64,000 nt of DNA. Origin: DTFZ01 sp050260375 (GTDB lineage Bacteria > Bacillota > Clostridia > Christensenellales > SZUA-584). The notes below the pieces were generated by a model. That model worked only from the letters and a program-made list of their open reading frames with translations, was not told the origin of the DNA and searched no databases. The stretch spans positions 1 to 64,000 of the forward strand of contig JBLNCA010000039.1 in assembly GCA_050260375.1 (NCBI GenBank), given 5' to 3'. How positions within the stretch are numbered: position 1 is the stretch's first letter; each line of letters opens with the position of its first letter. This document shows positions 59,953 to 64,000 of the stretch, piece after piece. The position numbers and the translations under genes are program-made.

Positions 59953-60329
59953 AACACGTTTTCCCATTCTAACGTGTCTATATCCTTGATATGGTTTATA
60001 TAAAATGCCGCCGCGGAAATATGAGCGAGAGCTTCTTCTTTTGCCCCCGTGTGGCAGTAGCTTTGAAGGCTCTTAGCGGCGGCGGATATGCTGTCCACCT
60101 CTTTATGCTCAAAAAGCGCCTCGAACTTTCTTTTTTCTTTTTCCCAGTTTGCGCAGAACGTATCGGCCGCCTCCGCCGCCAAAGCGAAATCGTCGTTTTC
60201 AAGCGCAGTTTTTACCTGCTCAAGGTCCCGAGTTAATTCCATTGTCGCGTTATCGACATAGTGATTCTGCAGTATTGAGCCCCCGATCATAAGCAGCAGC
60301 AGCAGAGCAAGCATTATTTTTTTAGCCAT
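59949..60329 (-). CDS. DUF4363 family protein
   Basis: This 126-residue protein has an N-terminal signal-anchor (IMLALLLLLMIGGSIL) and a helical outer part. Family members often follow a DUF421 gene, as here. It overlaps the upstream DUF421 gene by 8 bases and converges on the nitroreductase gene by 4 bases. The function is unknown; spore or membrane stress roles are guesses. Confidence 0.75.
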   Translation of the reverse strand: MAKKIMLALLLLLMIGGSILQNHYVDNATMELTRDLEQVKTALENDDFALAAEAADTFCANWEKEKRKFEALFEHKEVDSISAAAKSLQSYCHTGAKEEALAHISAAAFYINHIKDIDTLEWENVF

Positions 60330-61026
60330 TCTTCATGTTACCTGTTACCTGTTTGCCGTTGTAATCCTGCAGAAAAACGCTGCCCGTCTCGTCGCTCGTG
60401 GCAATAAGCACTTCTTTGATATCCCATATATTCTTTTTAGAAAGCAGCTGCATCAGATCTTTTTCCTTAAAGCCGAGCGCCTCGAGGTTTTTGCGCTTCA
60501 ATTTGCCGTCCAATATCACGTCATAGCAAAAGCCCGGATTAGGCGGATTTATATTCATATCCGCGGGCTGCAGGTTTCGCTTCTGCGGCTTGAGCATAAC
60601 GCTTAATTCGCCGTTCGTTTCGAGTACGGCATAATGAACGTCGCTTATGTTTATTACATTTTTGGTGCGAAGCTGTTCGAACAAATCGTTAAAGTTGTAG
60701 TTGAGGCGTTTCAGCTCTTTTTCTACTATCACGCCCTTGTGTATTATGATACTCGGTTTGCCGGAAACGACGGCGCGCAGCTTTTCGCTCTTCATCGTTA
60801 CGAACGCTATGAAGTTGTGCAGCAGCAGCAGCGTAACAATAGGTACGATGCCGTATGTAATGGGAATGCCCGAGCTGTTCATTGGCATGCTCGCGACGTC
60901 GGCTATCATTATCGCTATAACCAGCTCAAACGGCTGCAGTTCGCCCGCCTGCCGCTTGCCCATCAGACGCATCGCAAACATAGAGAAAAAATATATTACT
61001 ATTGTCTTTATCAACACGTTGAGCAT
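60322..61026 (-). CDS. DUF421 family membrane protein (YetF-like)
   Basis: This 234-residue protein has three N-terminal helices, MRLMGKRQAGELQPFELVI in the first loop (the family hallmark) and a cytoplasmic pair of YetF-type domains with the second hallmark region LKRLNYNFNDLFEQLR. It is common in spore-forming Firmicutes. The role is unknown. No good ribosome site is visible before the ATG. Confidence 0.85.
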   Translation of the reverse strand: MLNVLIKTIVIYFFSMFAMRLMGKRQAGELQPFELVIAIMIADVASMPMNSSGIPITYGIVPIVTLLLLHNFIAFVTMKSEKLRAVVSGKPSIIIHKGVIVEKELKRLNYNFNDLFEQLRTKNVINISDVHYAVLETNGELSVMLKPQKRNLQPADMNINPPNPGFCYDVILDGKLKRKNLEALGFKEKDLMQLLSKKNIWDIKEVLIATSDETGSVFLQDYNGKQVTGNMKNG

Positions 61027-61133
61027 ATGATTATTTTTAGCGGCTCGGGAGGATAATATGTGCCGATTAACGCAGCCGCTTGTTTTAAGTTTTTTTATGC
61101 CGCGGAGTATGGTATCATAGCGTTGGAGGACGT

Positions 61134-61769
61134 ATGGACTTAAATCATGAGATACTTAAGCGGCTCGAGCGGCATTATCCGGATGCAAAGCCGGGGCTTC
61201 ACTTCGGCAGCGCGTTTCAACTGCTGATAGCGACGATACTTTCTGCGCAAACTACCGACAGGCAGGTAAACGCCGTTACCGAAGGGCTTTATAAGTCGCA
61301 CCCCGACGCAGAAAGCATGCTTGCCTTGAGCCGGGGCGAGCTTGAAGCTTTAATAAAAAGCTGCGGCTTTTATAAGACGAAGGCAAAAAACGTGCTTGAG
61401 ACATGCCGTATACTCGTGGATAAATACGGCGGGGAAGTGCCACAGACAATGGAGGAGCTTACCGCGCTGCCCGGAGTGGGCCGCAAGACCGCCAATGTCG
61501 TGCTCTCCAACGCGTTCGGTATACCTGCGATAGCGGTGGATACGCATGTGTTCCGCGTGACGAACAGGCTGGGGCTCGCCGACGCAAAGGACGTTATTGA
61601 AACGGAAAAGCAGCTTATGCGGGCAATACCAAAGGACAAGTGGTCACAGGCGCACCACTGGCTTATATGGCACGGCAGGCGCGTTTGCTTTGCGAGAAAG
61701 CCGGATTGCGGCGGGTGTTTTCTTGCCGACGTCTGCAAATACGCGAAGGAAAGAAATTTATGTTTGTAG
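61134..61769 (+). CDS. nth: Endonuclease III
   Basis: This 211-residue DNA glycosylase/AP lyase removes oxidised pyrimidines. The helix-hairpin-helix LPGVGRKTANVVL includes the catalytic Lys, and the catalytic Asp is in VDTHVFRVTNRLGL. The 4Fe-4S loop CFARKPDCGGCFLADVC has the normal C-x6-C-x2-C-x5-C spacing. GGAGG lies four bases before the ATG. It overlaps the obg start by 10 bases. Confidence 0.95.
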   Translation: MDLNHEILKRLERHYPDAKPGLHFGSAFQLLIATILSAQTTDRQVNAVTEGLYKSHPDAESMLALSRGELEALIKSCGFYKTKAKNVLETCRILVDKYGGEVPQTMEELTALPGVGRKTANVVLSNAFGIPAIAVDTHVFRVTNRLGLADAKDVIETEKQLMRAIPKDKWSQAHHWLIWHGRRVCFARKPDCGGCFLADVCKYAKERNLCL

Positions 61770-63028
61770 ATAAAGTAAAAATATACATAAAGGCGGGCGA
61801 CGGGGGAGCGGGCTGTGTGTCGTTCCACCGCGAGAAGTACGTCAACGCCGGCGGGCCGGACGGAGGCGACGGAGGCAAGGGCGGAGACATAATATTCGCG
61901 GCGGATGAAGGCATGCGCACGCTTATGGATTTCCGCTACCAGCAGAAATACGTCGCGCAGAACGGCGAAAACGGCGGCAAGAACAACAGGCACGGCAAAG
62001 ACGGAAAGGACCTCATAATACGCGTACCGCCCGGAACGGTGATAAAGGATTTCGAGACCGGGCGAGTCGCCGCCGATATAAGGGAAGGAAGCCGCGTGCT
62101 GCTCAAAGGCGGAAAGGGCGGCAAGGGCAACGCGAGGTTTGCCACGCCGACAAGGCAGAAGCCGTCGTTCGCAACAGCCGGAAAAAAGAGCAAGGGAAGG
62201 TTTGTAGTGCTCGAGCTTAAGTCGATTGCGGACGTAGGGCTCATTGGCTTCCCGAGCGTAGGCAAGTCGACGCTGCTCGCAGCGTGTACCGGCGCGCGGC
62301 CCAAAATAGCCGAATATCACTTTACGACATTGTCGCCCAACCTCGGCGTCGTGCAGTCGCATGAATCAAGCTTCGTGATGGCCGATATACCCGGCCTGAT
62401 TGAAGGCGCGCACGAGGGCGCGGGGCTCGGTCTAGACTTTCTGCGGCATATTGAGCGTACAAGGATGCTTATACACGTCGTGGACGCGTCGTGTTTTGAA
62501 GGGCGCGACATAATCGACGACTACGAGGCAATTAGGAACGAGCTTACAAGCTACTCCGCGGAGCTTGCGGCAAAGCCGGAGATAGTCGCGGCTAATAAGA
62601 TGGATATGCCGGGCGCGCAGGAAAATGCGCAAAGGCTCCGGGAATACCTTTCGCCCAAAGGCATAGAGGTATATGAGATAATTGCTGCCATAGGGGAAGG
62701 CGTAAAAGAGCTGATGGAGCGGGCAAGCGAAATACTTTCGGGCCTTCCTGTGCCGCAGCCAGACGTGCCCGACGGCATAATAGAGGAATGGGCGCTCGAG
62801 CGCGACGACATGGGCTTTGAAGTGGTAAAGCAGGACGGGGTTTATTACGTCGACGGCTCGCTGATACAGGAGATAATGGCAAAGACGGACCCCAACGATG
62901 TGGATTCGATGCGGCACTTCCAAAAGCTGCTTAAGGATTTCGGCGTAATCAAAGCGCTGAGGCAGGAGGGCGCAAGGACTGGCGATACCGTATGCCTCGA
63001 GGGCATGGAATTTGACTTTATAGACTGA
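61760..63028 (+). CDS. obg: Obg GTPase
   Basis: This 422-residue conserved GTPase acts in 50S ribosome assembly and stress control. The Gly-rich Obg domain comes first (AGDGGAGCVSFHREKYV, PDGGDGGKGGDIIF), then the GTPase domain with GFPSVGKST, DIPGLIEGAHEGAGLG and NKMD, then the OCT domain at the end. The ATG at 61760 lies inside nth and has AAGGAAAG upstream. The position after nth and before yhbY fits a common Firmicute arrangement. Confidence 0.96.
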   Translation: MFVDKVKIYIKAGDGGAGCVSFHREKYVNAGGPDGGDGGKGGDIIFAADEGMRTLMDFRYQQKYVAQNGENGGKNNRHGKDGKDLIIRVPPGTVIKDFETGRVAADIREGSRVLLKGGKGGKGNARFATPTRQKPSFATAGKKSKGRFVVLELKSIADVGLIGFPSVGKSTLLAACTGARPKIAEYHFTTLSPNLGVVQSHESSFVMADIPGLIEGAHEGAGLGLDFLRHIERTRMLIHVVDASCFEGRDIIDDYEAIRNELTSYSAELAAKPEIVAANKMDMPGAQENAQRLREYLSPKGIEVYEIIAAIGEGVKELMERASEILSGLPVPQPDVPDGIIEEWALERDDMGFEVVKQDGVYYVDGSLIQEIMAKTDPNDVDSMRHFQKLLKDFGVIKALRQEGARTGDTVCLEGMEFDFID

Positions 63029-63072
63029 CCAAAAGTCAAAAGAATTTCCGGGGTTACGATAAGGAGGAGTTT

Positions 63073-63360
63073 ATGCTTACAAGCAAACAGCGCTCGGCGC
63101 TCAAGGCGATGGCAAACAGTTTGGAGCCGATATTACATGTGGGAAAAGCGGGCGTTACCGAAAACGTGATAATGCAGGCGGACGAAGCGCTTACCGCGCG
63201 CGAGCTAATAAAGGGCACCGTGCAGCAGGCTGCGCCGCTGAGCGCCGCTGAAGCGCTCCGGGCTATAGCGCAGGCGACGGGCGCGGAGGAAGTGCTCTCT
63301 TCGGGCCGCAGGTTTGTGCTTTACCGCCCAAGGCCGGAAAACCCCGGTATAAGAATTTGA
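63073..63360 (+). CDS. yhbY: YhbY/CRM-domain RNA-binding protein
   Basis: This 95-residue protein is a single CRM domain that binds pre-50S ribosomal RNA. LHVGKAGVTENVIMQADEAL contains the GxxG-type RNA-binding loop. The C-terminus (GRRFVLYRPRPENP) is typical. AGGAGGAG precedes the ATG. It lies after obg, as expected for ribosome assembly factors. Confidence 0.93.
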   Translation: MLTSKQRSALKAMANSLEPILHVGKAGVTENVIMQADEALTARELIKGTVQQAAPLSAAEALRAIAQATGAEEVLSSGRRFVLYRPRPENPGIRI

Positions 63361-63370
63361 GCCCGTACTG

Positions 63371-63399
63371 TTGAAATAGCGCTTTTTATGTGATATAAT
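63371..63399 (+). promoter_or_regulatory. Promoter upstream of the FAD oxidoreductase gene
   Basis: TTGAAA (63371-63376), a 17-bp spacer and a perfect TATAAT (63394-63399), with the start near 63406. A terminator follows within about 25 nt. Confidence 0.65.
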
Positions 63400-63427
63400 T
63401 GGCTTGATTGGATTGGCAGGAGATTTG

Positions 63428-63458
63428 AGCCGTACCTTATTTTTAGGGTACGGCTTTT
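63428..63458 (+). terminator. Terminator between a promoter and the FAD oxidoreductase gene
   Basis: AGCCGTACC pairs with GGTACGGCT, with a T-rich tail. It can end the yhbY transcript, but because a promoter lies just upstream it also sits in the leader of the next gene and could be an attenuator. Confidence 0.8.
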
Positions 63459-63496
63459 ATATTTGTTAAAAAGATTTGATTTTGGGAGGATCTTTA

Positions 63497-64000
63497 ATGA
63501 CTTATGATGTGGCGGTAATAGGCGCTGGGGTCATAGGCTGTATGATAGCAAGAGAGCTTTCTATGTACGACGTAAGCGTCTGCGTGCTGGAAGCCGCGGC
63601 GGACGTGGCGGCAGGCACTAGCCGCGCGAACAGCGGCATAGTGCACGCGGGCTACGATGCCGAGCCGGGAAGCCTTAAAGCCATTATGAACGTTGCCGGA
63701 TGCGGCATGATGAGCAGCGTCGCCGAGGAGCTTGGCGTGCCGTATAAGAACTGCGGCTCGCTTGTGGTTGCGTTTGGCGGGGAGGAGGAGAAGAGCCTTG
63801 AAAAGCTGGCGCTGCGCGGAGCAAAAAACGGCGTAAAAGCCGATATAATATCCTCCGCGCAGGCAAGGCAAATTGAGCATTCGCTGAGCGGCGATATAAC
63901 TTCGGCGCTATACGCCCCGGCGGCGGGGATAATCTGCACGTGGACGCTGACGATAGCGGCCGCCGAAAACGCGGCGGGCAACGGCGCGGAATTCTTTTTC
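63497..64000 (+). CDS. FAD-dependent oxidoreductase, GlpA/L-2-hydroxyglutarate-oxidase-like (3' end outside window)
   Basis: The 168 visible codons start MTYDVAVIGAGVIGCMIARE, a DAO-family FAD-binding site, followed by GTSRANSGIVHAGYD, typical of the anaerobic glycerol-3-phosphate dehydrogenase (GlpA) and related proteins in Clostridia. GGGAGGA lies six bases before the ATG. The gene runs off the right edge, so its C-terminal (possibly Fe-S or BFD) part is not seen. It would oxidise glycerol-3-phosphate or a similar hydroxy acid. Confidence 0.85.
   Translation, partial: MTYDVAVIGAGVIGCMIARELSMYDVSVCVLEAAADVAAGTSRANSGIVHAGYDAEPGSLKAIMNVAGCGMMSSVAEELGVPYKNCGSLVVAFGGEEEKSLEKLALRGAKNGVKADIISSAQARQIEHSLSGDITSALYAPAAGIICTWTLTIAAAENAAGNGAEFFF

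Noticed and set aside
61640..61759. Forty-residue N-terminal extension of Obg
   Set aside because: It is another frame of nth; MFVDKVKIYIKAG at 61760 is the conserved Obg start and has a ribosome site.

Overview
The window looks like the chromosome of an anaerobic, low-oxygen Firmicute of the class Clostridia. The signs are a glycyl radical enzyme with its activase, a glycine T-box in front of a single-chain glycyl-tRNA synthetase, a tetrahydrofolate riboswitch in front of a FolT-like ECF component, the dnaX-ybaB-recR-DUF2508 string, and strong AGGAGG ribosome sites with frequent TTG and GTG starts. No rRNA, tRNA, CRISPR array or intact transposase was seen. The base composition is moderately GC-rich, except for an AT-rich patch at about 41.4-43.3 kb.

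Region 1 (0.4-35.8 kb) is mainly sugar catabolism and transport. An operon at 3.6-7.9 kb encodes a SIS isomerase/deaminase, a NagB-like protein, a Gfo/Idh/MocA oxidoreductase and a eukaryotic-type hexokinase. After a GldA-F-G-like export operon on the minus strand comes a second set (13.4-25.3 kb): a TIM-barrel epimerase, a sugar-binding lipoprotein, two Gfo/Idh/MocA oxidoreductases, a glycyl-radical activase, a divergent glycyl radical enzyme, and the ATPase and two permeases of a ribose-type ABC importer. Further on are an MFS carrier, a PIG-L deacetylase, two more TIM-barrel epimerases and an old-yellow-enzyme-type flavoprotein. An 11-bp inverted repeat, TGGTTATACCA, lies at four promoter regions (3.48, 13.25, 19.21 and 27.63 kb) and suggests that these genes form one regulon under a GntR/FadR-type regulator not encoded here. 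A BMP-type nucleoside ABC importer (minus strand, 32.1-37.2 kb) closes the region.

Region 2 (37.3-47.8 kb) holds thymidine kinase, a PdxA-family dehydrogenase, an ABC-F protein, a broken acetyltransferase, the AT-rich patch with a HEPN-like protein, an aspartate/glutamate racemase, a long SDR, ndk and T-box-controlled glyS. Region 3 (48.2-54.5 kb) is nutrient uptake: amt-glnK, a TrpXYZ-like ABC importer whose leader carries eleven NAG-type triplets at 5-6 nt spacing (a likely TRAP site) before a terminator, and riboswitch-controlled folT. Region 4 (54.5-64 kb) is housekeeping: dnaX-ybaB-recR, rodA, nth, obg, yhbY and the start of a FAD oxidoreductase behind a promoter-terminator leader.

A dispersed palindromic repeat of about 40 bp (GGGGTCCCC-stem-GGGGTGTAAATA) occurs at least ten times between genes. 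It comes in two stem versions and includes a tandem run of four copies at 15.8 kb.
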